From assembly GCA_039024315.1 (NCBI GenBank), contig JBCCQN010000002.1, positions 124,001 through 188,000 on the forward strand: a DNA stretch of 64,000 nt. The letters are read 5' to 3'. Numbering within the stretch: the first letter of the stretch is position 1; each line of letters starts with the position of its first letter. The position numbers and the translations under genes were made by a program. The notes under the pieces are model-generated. The model was given only the letters and a program-made list of their open reading frames with translations, had not been told where the DNA came from and made no database searches. The DNA is from JBCAWW01 sp039024315 (GTDB lineage: Bacteria; Bacteroidota; Bacteroidia; J057). Shown in pieces: positions 7,513-17,063 of the stretch.

Positions 7513-10509
7513 TTATTTATTCATTGTCGGCACCTTTCTTCGGTCAGCCGCATAGCATATCTCATGCAGTTTTTGATAGATATCCATCGCATAGACCTTC
7601 CGGTTGAGGCGCGTTGGGTGCACGCGGTTAGACATAAAAACGATCACTAGATCCTCTTCTGGGTCCGCCCAAGTAAAAATGCCCGTATAGCCAGAATGTC
7701 CAAAGCTACTCTCAGAAGCACTGGGAGCAACATACCCACTTTCCCGATTTTCTAGCATAGGCTTGTCAAAGCCTAATCCTCTGCGGTTGCCCGCTTCGCG
7801 GAACTGATAAGCGGTAAATTCACGCATACTGGCCTCCGGAATCACTTGCTCTCCACCATATGCACCCATATTGGTGTACATTTGCATGATCTTAGCAAGG
7901 TCATTAGCCGTCCCAAAAAGACCAGCATTACCCGATAGCCCCCCCATCATAGCGGCTCCCTCATCATGTACATAACCATGAAGGAGCTCTTGGCGAAAAA
8001 AGGTGTCCTGCTCTGTAGGGACAATGCGCTCCATCGGAAAATGCTGCCAAGCGTTCCATGTAATGGTATAAGCCCCAAGCTTACGATAAACTGCATCTTT
8101 GCAATAGGTCTCATACTCTCGACCCGTCATTTGGGTGATCATATCTGGATATAGATAAAAAGAAAGCCCAGAATATAAATACCCAGGGGCTTCATTGAGA
8201 GGTGATTTTTTGATAGCCTCGTACATCTTCGCTCGATAGTCCTTGTGGAGATAAAGTTGAGAAGACACTTTGATCGGAAACATAGCCGAAGAATCCATCG
8301 CAAAAGTATTTTTCTTAAACTTTAGGGGCTTCTTTAGGAGCCATTTGTTCCACCAAGGGACAGTAGAAGTCCAATATGGAATCCAAGCTTTTAAGCGTGC
8401 ATTGTGAGCCAGCACATTGCGCCAAGTCAAATCGGCCTTGTTACTCCCCTCAAAATCTGGCCAATAAGCCGACATAGGTGCTTCTAAATCAAACTTTCCC
8501 ACACCGTGTAGTTGCATCAAAGCCGGCAGTGGGCCTGTGATTTTAGTTACCGAGGCAAAGTCAAATATATCATCCGTCTTAGTAGCAATTTGTTTGTCGT
8601 AGGTATGATGGCCATAAGCTTTTTGGTAGACTACTTTGTTGTTTTTGGCGACAAGGAGGACCCCTCCGGGGAACGCTTCTGCTTCCAGACCGAGGCCTAC
8701 GATAGAGTCAAGCTGCATTTCTAGCCAGCCGCCATCCCATTGTACTTCTTCGGGAGCACCATATTGCAATCTCAGACCCCCTTTGGTTTCAATCCCAAAA
8801 CCAAAAGGGAAATTTTTGTTGATAGTTACGGGTAATTTGCCACTACTACCAATCGCACCGAAAAGCATCTGCGCGCTCAATTCCTCACTGACCTTATTGC
8901 CTTGATAAGCCACTAAGATCCCTTCTGCCTTTTCGATTCCCTTAATCTTGTCCAAAGTATAGGGATTGCGCAAGGCGACAATCACGGCTTTACCAGAAGC
9001 ACTGAGCTCAGTCAATAAGTCTTGGACCGCCTGATTATAGATAATTTTGTTGCGAGGCCGACTCTGTAATTGATGTAAACCGACGACTAGCACGTCAAAA
9101 TCGGCAAGCTTTTGTCGCAAAGCTGTCGTTTGACTGCTGCTAGCGTCAGGCTTGAGATTGGCGTAATCCATCTTTGTGTAGCGCCCTAACATATTCTGAA
9201 AATCAGTCCGCTGTCCATTTTTACTAATCGAGAGCGCTAGAAAGCGCTTACTTTCAAGATTTTTGAAGGGTAAAATATCGTTGCGGTTACGGATCAGAGT
9301 AAGAGAGGCCGCCACTAACTCCCGATTGAGCAGATGGGCTTCCGCAGTGTTCAGATCCTGATAAAGACTCTGGCGTTCCACGGAGTGGGCCTCCGCTAAA
9401 CCCAACCAATACTTTGCTAAAAGCAATTTGCGACATTTACGATCGATATCCATTTGCTGGAGCTCACCGGATTTTAGCGCAGCTGTAATCGCCGCAATCG
9501 CTTTAGGGACGTCTTGTGGAAAAACCAAGGCATCGTTGCCCGCTTTAAGGGCTTCTACCTCTACCCTACCAATCTCATAGTATTTGGCTACTCCCTGCAT
9601 GTTGAGCGCATCAGTAAAGACAATACCTTGAAAGCCCAACTCTTTTTGTAGCAGATCTGTAACTATAGGATTGGAAAGTGTGGAAGGCTGCTTGGGCCGA
9701 GCATCTAGGGCTGGGATATTTAGATGCGCCACCATCACACCACCTAGTCCGTTTATCATCAACTGCTCAAAAGGATAAAGCTCAATATCACGCAGTCGAT
9801 TAATATCATGATTGATTTGGGGCAAATCATAATGGGAATCCACATCCGTATCGCCATGGCCAGGAAAATGCTTGGCCGAGGTCAAGATATTGCCATCTTG
9901 TAGGCCGTGCATGTAGGCCATGCCTTTGCGAGCGACGAGTTCTTTGTCTTCGCCAAAGGATCTATAATTAATTACCGGATTAGCAGCATTGTTATTGACA
10001 TCCACTACGGGAGCGAAATTGACATGCAAGCCGATACGTTTGAATTGGCGGGCGATCTCGAGACCCATTTTATAGATGAGTTTATCATCTTGGATCGCGC
10101 CTAAGCTCATCTGGTAAGGAAAGCTAATGGTACTATCGAGGCGCATCCCTAGGCCCCATTCTCCATCCAGTGATACTAGGAGAGGCACTTGGGCCATGGC
10201 CTGATATGAATTGACCTGCCGAGCTTGGCGGTCAGGTCCTCCTTGAAAGAAGATTACTCCTCCAATTCCATATTCCGCTACTAATCTCTTAATCTCTCTT
10301 TCATGCTCTGGGCCTCTATTACTATAAGCAGCCACTTGAAACAACTGCCCAATTCGTTCCTCTGGACTCAAACTTTGCATGATTGAATCAACCCAGGCAT
10401 TAGCTGCGTCATAAAATGGGGGTAAAGCCGCGAGATTTTGCGCGTTTGCGCCGAAAGTTGCGCAAAATAGCAGTAAACCAGAAAAAAAAGAAGCTTTTAG
10501 CAGAGACAT
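7513..10509 (-). CDS. GH3 beta-N-acetylglucosaminidase (NagZ-like) fused to a class C beta-lactamase-like serine hydrolase
   Basis: 998 aa from the ATG at 10509, where MSLLKASFFSGLLLFCATFGANAQ forms a signal peptide; the frame stays open 23 codons further upstream without such a signal. The GH3 domain covers about residues 30-370 and holds AKHFPGHGDTDVDSH (about 212-226), the NagZ motif whose loop His/Asp act as acid/base, and FTDALNM (about 298) with the nucleophile Asp. A GH3-C-like region follows. The C-terminal domain is a serine beta-lactamase/esterase fold with SVTK (about 653) as the SxxK motif and HSG near the end; the YxN motif appears as YSG. Such fusions occur in Bacteroidota. Likely role: release of GlcNAc from muropeptides in the periplasm, with a second peptidase or esterase activity. 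Divergent from the DeoR-NagB-MurQ unit. Confidence 0.88.
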   Translation of the reverse strand: MSLLKASFFSGLLLFCATFGANAQNLAALPPFYDAANAWVDSIMQSLSPEERIGQLFQVAAYSNRGPEHEREIKRLVAEYGIGGVIFFQGGPDRQARQVNSYQAMAQVPLLVSLDGEWGLGMRLDSTISFPYQMSLGAIQDDKLIYKMGLEIARQFKRIGLHVNFAPVVDVNNNAANPVINYRSFGEDKELVARKGMAYMHGLQDGNILTSAKHFPGHGDTDVDSHYDLPQINHDINRLRDIELYPFEQLMINGLGGVMVAHLNIPALDARPKQPSTLSNPIVTDLLQKELGFQGIVFTDALNMQGVAKYYEIGRVEVEALKAGNDALVFPQDVPKAIAAITAALKSGELQQMDIDRKCRKLLLAKYWLGLAEAHSVERQSLYQDLNTAEAHLLNRELVAASLTLIRNRNDILPFKNLESKRFLALSISKNGQRTDFQNMLGRYTKMDYANLKPDASSSQTTALRQKLADFDVLVVGLHQLQSRPRNKIIYNQAVQDLLTELSASGKAVIVALRNPYTLDKIKGIEKAEGILVAYQGNKVSEELSAQMLFGAIGSSGKLPVTINKNFPFGFGIETKGGLRLQYGAPEEVQWDGGWLEMQLDSIVGLGLEAEAFPGGVLLVAKNNKVVYQKAYGHHTYDKQIATKTDDIFDFASVTKITGPLPALMQLHGVGKFDLEAPMSAYWPDFEGSNKADLTWRNVLAHNARLKAWIPYWTSTVPWWNKWLLKKPLKFKKNTFAMDSSAMFPIKVSSQLYLHKDYRAKMYEAIKKSPLNEAPGYLYSGLSFYLYPDMITQMTGREYETYCKDAVYRKLGAYTITWNAWQHFPMERIVPTEQDTFFRQELLHGYVHDEGAAMMGGLSGNAGLFGTANDLAKIMQMYTNMGAYGGEQVIPEASMREFTAYQFREAGNRRGLGFDKPMLENRESGYVAPSASESSFGHSGYTGIFTWADPEEDLVIVFMSNRVHPTRLNRKVYAMDIYQKLHEICYAADRRKVPTMNK

Positions 10510-10635
10510 ATACTTGTATTTGAGGGAAAAATGCGGGTTTCTGCGGACTTTGTCAAAAAAAATTGCCAACATCTGCATGTTTTTGCGTTTTTATCTTTAT
10601 AATTGCGAAAGAAATGCGCATCAAACCGCAAAATC

Positions 10636-11385
10636 ATGCTTAAAGACGAAAGACATCAGCTCATTCTTGATACTGTTAGGCAACAAAACAAAGTGCTTAC
10701 GGTAGAATTGAGCCAAGTCCTGCAGGTTTCGGAAGATACGATAAGACGTGATCTCAAAGAACTATCCGAACAGGGGCAAGTCAAAAAAGTGCATGGCGGG
10801 GCCGTTTCTCATTCGCTAAATCCCTACAGCTATCAAGATCGGAAGGTTTACGCTGACGCAGAGAAAAAACAAATTGCGACCAAAGCCACGAAGCTTTTTC
10901 GATCAGGGCAGGTAGTCTTCATGGACGGAGGTACCAGCAATTTAGAATTGGCCCGCCAGTTTCCACAACATCTCGAAATCACTTTGATCACCAATAGTCT
11001 GCCAGTAGCAGTCGAATTGGCTGATCACCCAATGATTGAAATCATCTTTATCGGAGGCAAGCTACTCAAGACAGCCCAAGTAACCATAGGCCCCGAAGTA
11101 ATCGAAACGGTCAAAGGCATAAGAGCGGATATTTGCGTTCTCGGCACGAGATCCATCCACCATCAACTTGGCATCACAGAGATCGACTGGGACGAGACCA
11201 AAGTCAAAAGAGCTATGATGGAGTCATCTGCAGAGACAGTATCCCTCGTCATCAAAGAAAAAATAGACACTGTACAGCCCTATATCATAGGAGAAAGCAA
11301 AAAGGTCGATATCCTGGTGAGTAGCCTGGATAAACATGACCCCTTATTGAGACCATATATCGCATTAGGCATAGAAATAATCTAA
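10636..11385 (+). CDS. DeoR-family transcriptional regulator (amino-sugar type)
   Basis: 249 aa from the ATG at 10636. MLKDERHQLILDTVRQQ followed by VSEDTIRRDLKEL is the classical DeoR winged helix; the recognition helix reads SEDTIRRDL. KVHGGAV closes the DNA-binding domain. The remainder is the DeoR sensor domain, an ISOCOT fold related to ribose isomerase and NagB, with FMDGGTSNLELA, LITNSLPVA and FIGGKL. DeoR-family repressors usually bind a sugar phosphate. Gene order (9 bp before the NagB fusion, divergent from the GH3 fusion) points to GlcNAc-6-P or GlcN-6-P as inducer and control of both directions; this is inference. Confidence 0.9.
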   Translation: MLKDERHQLILDTVRQQNKVLTVELSQVLQVSEDTIRRDLKELSEQGQVKKVHGGAVSHSLNPYSYQDRKVYADAEKKQIATKATKLFRSGQVVFMDGGTSNLELARQFPQHLEITLITNSLPVAVELADHPMIEIIFIGGKLLKTAQVTIGPEVIETVKGIRADICVLGTRSIHHQLGITEIDWDETKVKRAMMESSAETVSLVIKEKIDTVQPYIIGESKKVDILVSSLDKHDPLLRPYIALGIEII

Positions 11386-11394
11386 ATCAGTACC

Positions 11395-13314
11395 ATGATC
11401 CAAACGGTTGCCCCCACACTGTATCAATTTGAAAAGATCCCCACTAGGATTTATGAAGATGCTGGCCATGCTTCTAGAGAAGTGGCACAACAGATTGCAA
11501 ACCTAATCCGCCACAAAGCTTCAAAAGGTGAAATGGCAGTCTTAGGCTTAGCAACAGGCTCCACCCCTACTGGCGTTTACAACGAACTTACTCGCATGCA
11601 CCGCGAGGAGGGACTCTCGTTTGCCAATGTGATGACCTTCAATCTGGATGAATATTATCCCATGCAACCAGATGCGCTCCAGAGTTACGTTCGATTTATG
11701 AACGAATATCTGTTTGACCATGTCAACATTGATCCTGACAATGTGCATGTGCCAGATGGTACGCTAGCCGTAGAGGAAATTCCGGCTTACTGCGCTGCTT
11801 ATGAAAGCAAGATCGAAGCCGCTGGCGGCTTAGACATTCAAATCCTAGGCATTGGTCGTACCGGTCATATCGGCTTTAATGAACCCGGTTCTTCGATCAA
11901 TTCTCGCACGCGTATGATTCGTCTTGACAAGATGACTATCCGCGACGCGGCTAGTGATTTTTTCCGCGAAGAAGACGTACCAAAACGGGCCGTAACCATG
12001 GGTATCGGCACCATTATGCAAGCCAAGTCTATCATATTGATGGCTTGGGGAGAAGGCAAAGCGCCTATCGTCAAGGAGATGGTAGAGGGAGAGATTACCG
12101 AAAAAATCCCAGCCTCTTTCCTGCAAAAGCATCCTAATGCACAAGTGATCCTTGATGAGGCGGCCTCGGCTCAACTGATCAGAAAACAAGCGCCTTGGCT
12201 GGTTGGCCCTATGAAATGGGACAGCAAGCTCACCCGTAAAGCCATCGTTTGGTTGTGCAAGAGACTCAATAAGCCTATCCTCAAGTTGACAGATGAGGAT
12301 TACAACGAAAACGGAATGGGCGACCTTATTGCGGAACATGGTCCAGCCTATGACCTCAACATCCGTGTGTTTAACTGGATGCAGAGAACCATTACGGGTT
12401 GGCCTGGCGGCAAGCCCAATGCGGATGATGCCCACCGCCCCGAAAGAAAAGATCCATTTCCTAAGCGTAGTCTGATTTTTTCGCCTCACCCAGACGATGA
12501 CGTGATCTCTATGGGAGGGACTTTGATCCGCCTCGCAGAGCAAGGCCACGAAGTACATGTTGCTTACCAAACTTCTGGTAATATCGCGGTCTTTGATGAT
12601 GCAGCCATTCGATTTATTGACTTTGCCCAAGACTTTAGTCGACAGTTTGACCCAACTAACGCTAAGCAAGCTGAAATTTTATATCAAGAATCACGGGAGT
12701 TTTTGGCCACCAAGCAATCCGGTCAACCAGATACTGCAAGCATTCAGATGATCAAAGGCCTGATTCGGCGGGGAGAAGCCAAGTCTGCTTTGAGATATTC
12801 AGGGGTTCCTGAAGAGCGCGCTCACTTCCTTGACATGCCATTTTACGAAACAGGACGCGTCAAAAAGAAGCCTTTGTCTGAGGATGATATTCAGATTATT
12901 GTAGACCTACTCAATGAGGTAAAACCCCAACAAATCTTCGCCGCAGGTGATCTATCTGATCCTCATGGCACCCACCGCGTATGTTTGGACGCCATCTTTC
13001 AAGCGATCGATAGGCTCAAGGATGCCCAGTGGATGCAGGAATGTTGGGTTTGGCTCTATCGCGGCGCTTGGCAAGAGTGGCCTATTGACGAAATCGAAAT
13101 GGCCGTTCCCATTAGCCCCGTTGAACTCAAACAAAAACGCCAGGCGATCTTTCGTCATCAATCCCAAAAAGATAGTGCCCTCTTCCCCGGCAACGATCCC
13201 CGTGAATTCTGGCAGCGGGCCGAAGATCGCAATCGCCATACTGCTCGCATGTACGATTTACTCGGTCTACCCGAATATGAAGCCATCGAAGCTTTTGTGA
13301 GATACCATTTTTAA
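11395..13314 (+). CDS. nagB: Glucosamine-6-phosphate deaminase fused to a PIG-L deacetylase-like domain
   Basis: 639 aa. The N-terminal NagB domain (about 20-270) shows LGLATGSTPTGVY, NLDEYYPM and GIGRTGHIGFNEPGS, the substrate and catalytic loops that turn glucosamine-6-P into fructose-6-P plus ammonia. The C-terminal domain (about 355-630) is PIG-L/LmbE-like with SPHPDDDV (364-371) and DPHGTHR further on, the usual zinc-binding motifs of N-acetyl-sugar deacetylases. A long NagB-PIG-L fusion is known in Bacteroidota. It could deacetylate and deaminate in one protein, since no separate nagA is seen here, but that coupling is inference. It lies 9 bp after deoR and 5 bp before murQ. Confidence 0.92.
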   Translation: MIQTVAPTLYQFEKIPTRIYEDAGHASREVAQQIANLIRHKASKGEMAVLGLATGSTPTGVYNELTRMHREEGLSFANVMTFNLDEYYPMQPDALQSYVRFMNEYLFDHVNIDPDNVHVPDGTLAVEEIPAYCAAYESKIEAAGGLDIQILGIGRTGHIGFNEPGSSINSRTRMIRLDKMTIRDAASDFFREEDVPKRAVTMGIGTIMQAKSIILMAWGEGKAPIVKEMVEGEITEKIPASFLQKHPNAQVILDEAASAQLIRKQAPWLVGPMKWDSKLTRKAIVWLCKRLNKPILKLTDEDYNENGMGDLIAEHGPAYDLNIRVFNWMQRTITGWPGGKPNADDAHRPERKDPFPKRSLIFSPHPDDDVISMGGTLIRLAEQGHEVHVAYQTSGNIAVFDDAAIRFIDFAQDFSRQFDPTNAKQAEILYQESREFLATKQSGQPDTASIQMIKGLIRRGEAKSALRYSGVPEERAHFLDMPFYETGRVKKKPLSEDDIQIIVDLLNEVKPQQIFAAGDLSDPHGTHRVCLDAIFQAIDRLKDAQWMQECWVWLYRGAWQEWPIDEIEMAVPISPVELKQKRQAIFRHQSQKDSALFPGNDPREFWQRAEDRNRHTARMYDLLGLPEYEAIEAFVRYHF

Positions 13315-13319
13315 GTTTT

Positions 13320-14126
13320 ATGACCTTAAAGACGACTGAACAAAGCTCTCATTACAATCAGCTCGAGTTGATGTCCACCCAGCAATTGCTGGAAAACATC
13401 AACCGAGAGGATCGCAGTGTACCAGAAGCAGTCAGCAAGGCCCTTCCACAAATCGAAGCGGTGGTAGAGGCTGTTTATCAAAAAATGAGTAAGGGTGGCC
13501 GCCTATTTTATCTAGGTAGTGGCACTAGTGGACGCTTAGGAGTAGTGGACGCATCTGAATGTCCGCCCACTTTTGGGGTCCCTCATGATTGGGTGATTGG
13601 CCTGATCGCGGGCGGAGAAGGGGCTATCCATAAGGCGGTAGAGCATGCAGAAGATGATGAAGCCGCCGCGTGGAAAGATCTCCAAGCCCATCAAATTTCT
13701 CCTGATGACTTTGTATTTGGGATTACCGCAAGCGGCACAACTCCCTACGTTATTGGAGCCGCTAAGGCCTGTATGGAAAATGGCATCCAAACTGGCGGCA
13801 TCAGCTGCAATGAAAACTCTCTTCTCAGTTTATCAGTTGATTATCCTGTAGAAGTGATCGTCGGACCAGAGTTTGTTACGGGCAGCACCCGTATGAAAGC
13901 TGGCACCGCGCAAAAATTAGTCCTAAACATGATTTCTACCTCTGTCATGATCAAGCTCGGTCGCGTGCAAGGCAATCGTATGATCGATATGCAGCTTACT
14001 AATGACAAGCTTATCGATAGAGGCACTAGAATGATTATGGACAGTAGTAAACTGGACTACCAAAGCGCTCGAGCAATGCTGAATCAGCACGGCAGTGTGA
14101 GAGCTGTATTGGAGCAGTTAGGCTAA
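13320..14126 (+). CDS. murQ: N-acetylmuramic acid 6-phosphate etherase
   Basis: 268 aa. MurQ cleaves the lactyl ether of MurNAc-6-P to GlcNAc-6-P and D-lactate. The SIS domain is clear: FYLGSGTSGRLGVVDASECPPTFG (starting near 63) carries the sugar-phosphate loop, GEGAIHKAVEHAEDD follows, and GSTRMKAGTAQK is the second conserved stretch. It is shorter than the E. coli enzyme by about 30 residues at the C-terminus, as often seen in this phylum. It starts 5 bp after the nagB stop, so both are surely on one transcript, and ends at a strong terminator. A MurNAc kinase (AnmK or MurK) is not in the window. Confidence 0.95.
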   Translation: MTLKTTEQSSHYNQLELMSTQQLLENINREDRSVPEAVSKALPQIEAVVEAVYQKMSKGGRLFYLGSGTSGRLGVVDASECPPTFGVPHDWVIGLIAGGEGAIHKAVEHAEDDEAAAWKDLQAHQISPDDFVFGITASGTTPYVIGAAKACMENGIQTGGISCNENSLLSLSVDYPVEVIVGPEFVTGSTRMKAGTAQKLVLNMISTSVMIKLGRVQGNRMIDMQLTNDKLIDRGTRMIMDSSKLDYQSARAMLNQHGSVRAVLEQLG

Positions 14127-14146
14127 TCTTTTTACTAACTACACGA

Positions 14147-14190
14147 GACGCCCCTTTCTACTTTGGTGGATCTGGGGCGTCATTTTTTTT
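14147..14190 (+). terminator. Rho-independent terminator of the deoR-nagB-murQ unit
   Basis: Stem GACGCCCC (14147-14154) pairs with GGGGCGTC (14174-14181) and is followed by ATTTTTTTT. It is 20 bp past the murQ stop. Confidence 0.85.
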
Positions 14191-14241
14191 AAGTACAGAG
14201 TAAAGAGTATTCAGTACAAAATACTATTGTCTTAGTACTTG
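14191..14241 (-). repeat. Family B dispersed repeat, short copy
   Basis: AAGTACAGAGTAAAGAGTATTCAGTAC followed by ATACTATTGTCTTAGTACTT: the two ends of the family B element joined without the central core. It follows directly behind the murQ terminator. Confidence 0.65.
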
Positions 14242-14263
14242 AAAGCGTTCTCTCTATCGTTTA

Positions 14264-14289
14264 GGCTTCGCAAAACGCTTCTCTCTAGA
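14264..14289 (+). repeat. Family A-like motif (single)
   Basis: GGCTTCGCAAAACGCTTCTCTC resembles the family A hairpin with a decayed stem. It reaches the stop of the EGF-like lipoprotein gene at 14285. Confidence 0.4.
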
Positions 14290-14914
14290 ATTCATATTCT
14301 AAGTCAACCAAAGAAAAGCGCATGGGTAAACTGCTACTAAAGTTACCGTTACTACAGGAATTTTCCTTTTTTACCATCAGCCATTTAGTAGAGTAAAGTT
14401 GATCCAAACCCACTAGCTTATCTTGTGGTTTGAAGAAAAAACTACCCATCAAATCATCGCTAGTGGAGACATCTCGATCGTAAACTCGTAATTCATATTG
14501 GGTAGCGACATCCAGCTTAATTGAGCGAACATACTCACAACCACCAAAGCAATCTGAGTTTTGAAAATACAAATCTCTCGTATCATAGATGATTTCGGCA
14601 CCTCGGCGGATTTGCACATAAACATCGGCGCTCTTGATCGCATCTAGACCTGTTCCGCCATCAAAAGCCGTACACGCTTTGGGGACATATATCAGTTCGG
14701 TTTCCTGGGCGATTACAGTCTTAGGGATAATTAATTCCGAACAATTAGGACCGGTGTGAAACTCATCGCATTGACAACTACCATCCACACAAGTCCCAAA
14801 TTCGCATTGTAACATTTCACAAGGATCTGGCTCGATTACTTCTGGTTTACAAGCGACGGCTACTAAAGTAATGAGGAGCAATTTTATAAGGCTGATTTGT
14901 AGACGAGTTTTCAT
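14285..14914 (-). CDS. Lipoprotein with an EGF-like cysteine-rich segment
   Basis: 209 aa from the ATG at 14914 (an earlier in-frame ATG at 14935 adds MGKYLSK). A basic, hydrophobic signal ends at LVAVAC, a usable though not canonical lipobox. Directly after it sits a small disulfide-rich module, CEMLQCEFGTCVDGSCQCDE then GPNC, with the six-cysteine spacing of an EGF repeat (C-x4-C-x5-C-x4-C-x1-C-x8-C). The remainder looks beta-rich with a further cysteine pair (DCFGGC). Likely anchored at the outer membrane and involved in contact or binding, but this is inference. Confidence 0.65.
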   Translation of the reverse strand: MKTRLQISLIKLLLITLVAVACKPEVIEPDPCEMLQCEFGTCVDGSCQCDEFHTGPNCSELIIPKTVIAQETELIYVPKACTAFDGGTGLDAIKSADVYVQIRRGAEIIYDTRDLYFQNSDCFGGCEYVRSIKLDVATQYELRVYDRDVSTSDDLMGSFFFKPQDKLVGLDQLYSTKWLMVKKENSCSNGNFSSSLPMRFSLVDLEYEF

Positions 14915-14994
14915 TTTTGATAGGTATTTGCCCAATTAGTCGTTCTGCCCAGCAGACCAATCAACACTGATCTGTAAAAAAGGAGGTCTCGTTT

Positions 14995-15071
14995 TTTACT
15001 GCTTCGCAGAACGTTCGGGTTTGGGCAGCGGATTGCGTAAGCCCTAAGATATAAGCGTTCCGCGCAGCGGC
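14995..15071. repeat. Family A inverted pair (BIME-like)
   Basis: TTACTGCTTCGCAGAACGTTC on the left and AAGCGTTCCGCGCAGCGGC on the right face each other across about 40 bp. Each half is a short hairpin, CTGC-TTC-GCAG or CCGC-TGC-GCGG. The internal spacer differs from that of the three long copies. Confidence 0.7.
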
Positions 15072-15112
15072 AAAAAAAATCGAGAGACAAGCAGTAAACT
15101 ACCTATCTCTCG
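15072..15112 (-). terminator. Rho-independent terminator of yidC
   Basis: Read leftward: CGAGAGA (15106-15112 complement), a loop of about 18 nt, TCTCTCG (15081-15087 complement), then ATTTTTTTTG. It lies 22 bp past the yidC stop. Confidence 0.75.
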
Positions 15113-15133
15113 GCTATCATATCTTTGGACTAA

Positions 15134-17014
15134 TTAGCGCTTTTTGCCGCCTTTGCGATTAGAGTTGGCTTGACGCTGCATTTGTTGCTGCTTTTTTTGC
15201 TGCTCTTCCATCCATTTCTGGATACGCCCCTTCGGCTTTTTCTTACCTTTCTTTTTCTTATTGGCTTTTTGGTTTTCCCGTAGTTGGGCCAAAAGTTTGT
15301 CATCATCGACAAAGCGACGAATCAACAAGGTCTGAGAAATCGAAATGATATTGGAAGTGAGGTAATACAAACTCAATCCAGAAGCATAGCTATTTAAGAA
15401 AAAGAGAAGGAATATCGGCATGATGTAAGCGATATACTTCATCTGGTTGTTGGCAGCAGAAGGCTGAGACTTTTGTTGATAAAAGGTAAAAACGAAAGTC
15501 GAGATCGCCATCAACAAACAGAATAAGCTGACATGCTGTCCATAACCGGGTATCCTAAACGGTAGATTTATAATGGAATCATATGTAGAAAGGTCATTGG
15601 CCCAAAGGAAGGACTCTTGCCTCAATTCTACCGATTGGGGGAAGAAGAAAAACAGCGCAATGAGGAAAGGATAAGAAAATACCATCGGTAAACATCCCCC
15701 CAGCATACTCACTCCCATCTCTCGATAGATGGCCATCTTCTCCATCTGGAGCTTTTGCGCATCATCCTTGTACTTTTCGTCTAAGGCTTTCATCTCAGGA
15801 GTGGCATTGAGCACACGCATCTTGCCCATAGAGATGTAGGAGCGATAAGTAAAAGGGAGTACTAACATACGGATCAAGAAGGCCAAAATGATGACGATCA
15901 AGCCGTAGTTAGAGATATACTTTTCGAGAAATTTGAAAATATAAGTTGTACCAATATTGATGTAGCTGATCAACGACCAACCAAGGTCCATTTCCTTTTG
16001 GAAGTTCAGATCATAGCTATTGAGGGTCGCATATTCGTTGGGCCCAAAGTAGAAGCGATAATCACGTTGAATATTGTCACTACGATCAAGGTCTTGGACA
16101 AATTTGCCCTTCATGATTTTGTTGATCCCTGATGTCTCATCAGGAACCAAGATCTGCAAGTTGGTAGAGCGGAAGGGCTCCTCTGCTACTAAGATAGAGG
16201 AAAAGAATTGGCTCTTGTAGGACACCCAGTCCACAGGGGTTTGCTCTTTGACGGGATCAGGCTCATCGCTTACATCCATTTTTTCGACATCACCAGAGAG
16301 CGAATATGCAATGGTCGTTTTCTGACGCATGTTGTCGAGAGAGAGCTCTGTCTTAGGTAGATAGGAGGTCCAGTGCAAATCATAGAATTTCTGATTCCCC
16401 ATCTCGCTACGGATGCCATTCATCTGGAAAGAATAGCCCAGGTCGTAGGTATCACCCTTAAAGCGATAAATTTGCTTGAGAGAGCGTCCTCCTCCAATAT
16501 CCGCAGTAAAGACTAGGTCCGTACTATCAGCACCACTGAGCTTAATATCTTGACTAGGGGCAGTGAAGTAAAGCTCATCCGTACGAATAGAGCGACTACG
16601 GAAGGGAAACTCTACATAAAATTGATCTTGGGCATTTTGGATCACCGGCAATGGCAAAGAATCAAAAGTCACATAATCATTGAGATAGGCTTCGATAATT
16701 CGCCCACCTTTATTGCTGATCTTAAGGGTCAACAAGTCAGTGGTAACGGTAGTGATCAATTCTTCTCCCTCAACTAGGGTATAAAAGTCGCTATACTGGT
16801 CTGCGAGGGCCTGTAATCGCTGAGAATCTTGTGCGGCAGGATCTATTTTACTGACAGCACTCATGCTCTGTTCAGTATTTGCCGTATCGGGGGAGGTGGT
16901 AGTTTGTTCTACCGAGGTCTTTTTTTGTTCTGGTGGCTTGGGGGCAAAAAACATAAAGTAGCCCATCGTAAGCAGCAGAATCAATATGAGACCAGTTGCG
17001 GAATTTTTATCCAT
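15134..17014 (-). CDS. yidC: Membrane protein insertase YidC
   Basis: 626 aa, typical of the Bacteroidota form. YidC inserts membrane proteins with or without SecYEG. The first transmembrane helix is LILILLLTMGYFMFFAP (about 9-25). A large periplasmic beta domain spans about 70-350 (KGGRIIEAYL, GADSTDLVFTAD). The conserved core of five helices follows (YGLIVIILAFLIRMLVLPFTY, MSVSMLGGCLPM-like region, LFFLNSYASGLSLYYLTSN). A strongly basic tail, KKKKGKKKPKGR and onward, can contact ribosomal RNA. It sits 49 bp downstream of pyrG on the same strand and is probably read through from it, then ends at a hairpin terminator. Confidence 0.97.
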   Translation of the reverse strand: MDKNSATGLILILLLTMGYFMFFAPKPPEQKKTSVEQTTTSPDTANTEQSMSAVSKIDPAAQDSQRLQALADQYSDFYTLVEGEELITTVTTDLLTLKISNKGGRIIEAYLNDYVTFDSLPLPVIQNAQDQFYVEFPFRSRSIRTDELYFTAPSQDIKLSGADSTDLVFTADIGGGRSLKQIYRFKGDTYDLGYSFQMNGIRSEMGNQKFYDLHWTSYLPKTELSLDNMRQKTTIAYSLSGDVEKMDVSDEPDPVKEQTPVDWVSYKSQFFSSILVAEEPFRSTNLQILVPDETSGINKIMKGKFVQDLDRSDNIQRDYRFYFGPNEYATLNSYDLNFQKEMDLGWSLISYINIGTTYIFKFLEKYISNYGLIVIILAFLIRMLVLPFTYRSYISMGKMRVLNATPEMKALDEKYKDDAQKLQMEKMAIYREMGVSMLGGCLPMVFSYPFLIALFFFFPQSVELRQESFLWANDLSTYDSIINLPFRIPGYGQHVSLFCLLMAISTFVFTFYQQKSQPSAANNQMKYIAYIMPIFLLFFLNSYASGLSLYYLTSNIISISQTLLIRRFVDDDKLLAQLRENQKANKKKKGKKKPKGRIQKWMEEQQKKQQQMQRQANSNRKGGKKR

Positions 17015-17063
17015 CAGTTTGCTATGATTGCTTTTGGAAGCGCAAAGTTACAAAAAATAATCG

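Noticed and set aside
7513..10509. Two separate genes for GH3 and beta-lactamase domains
   Set aside because: The frame is continuous with a linker and no internal start or stop, and such fusions are known in the phylum.
11845..12669. 274-codon open frame antisense to nagB
   Set aside because: Lies wholly inside a strongly conserved gene, has no family motif, and its composition is that of a mirrored coding frame.
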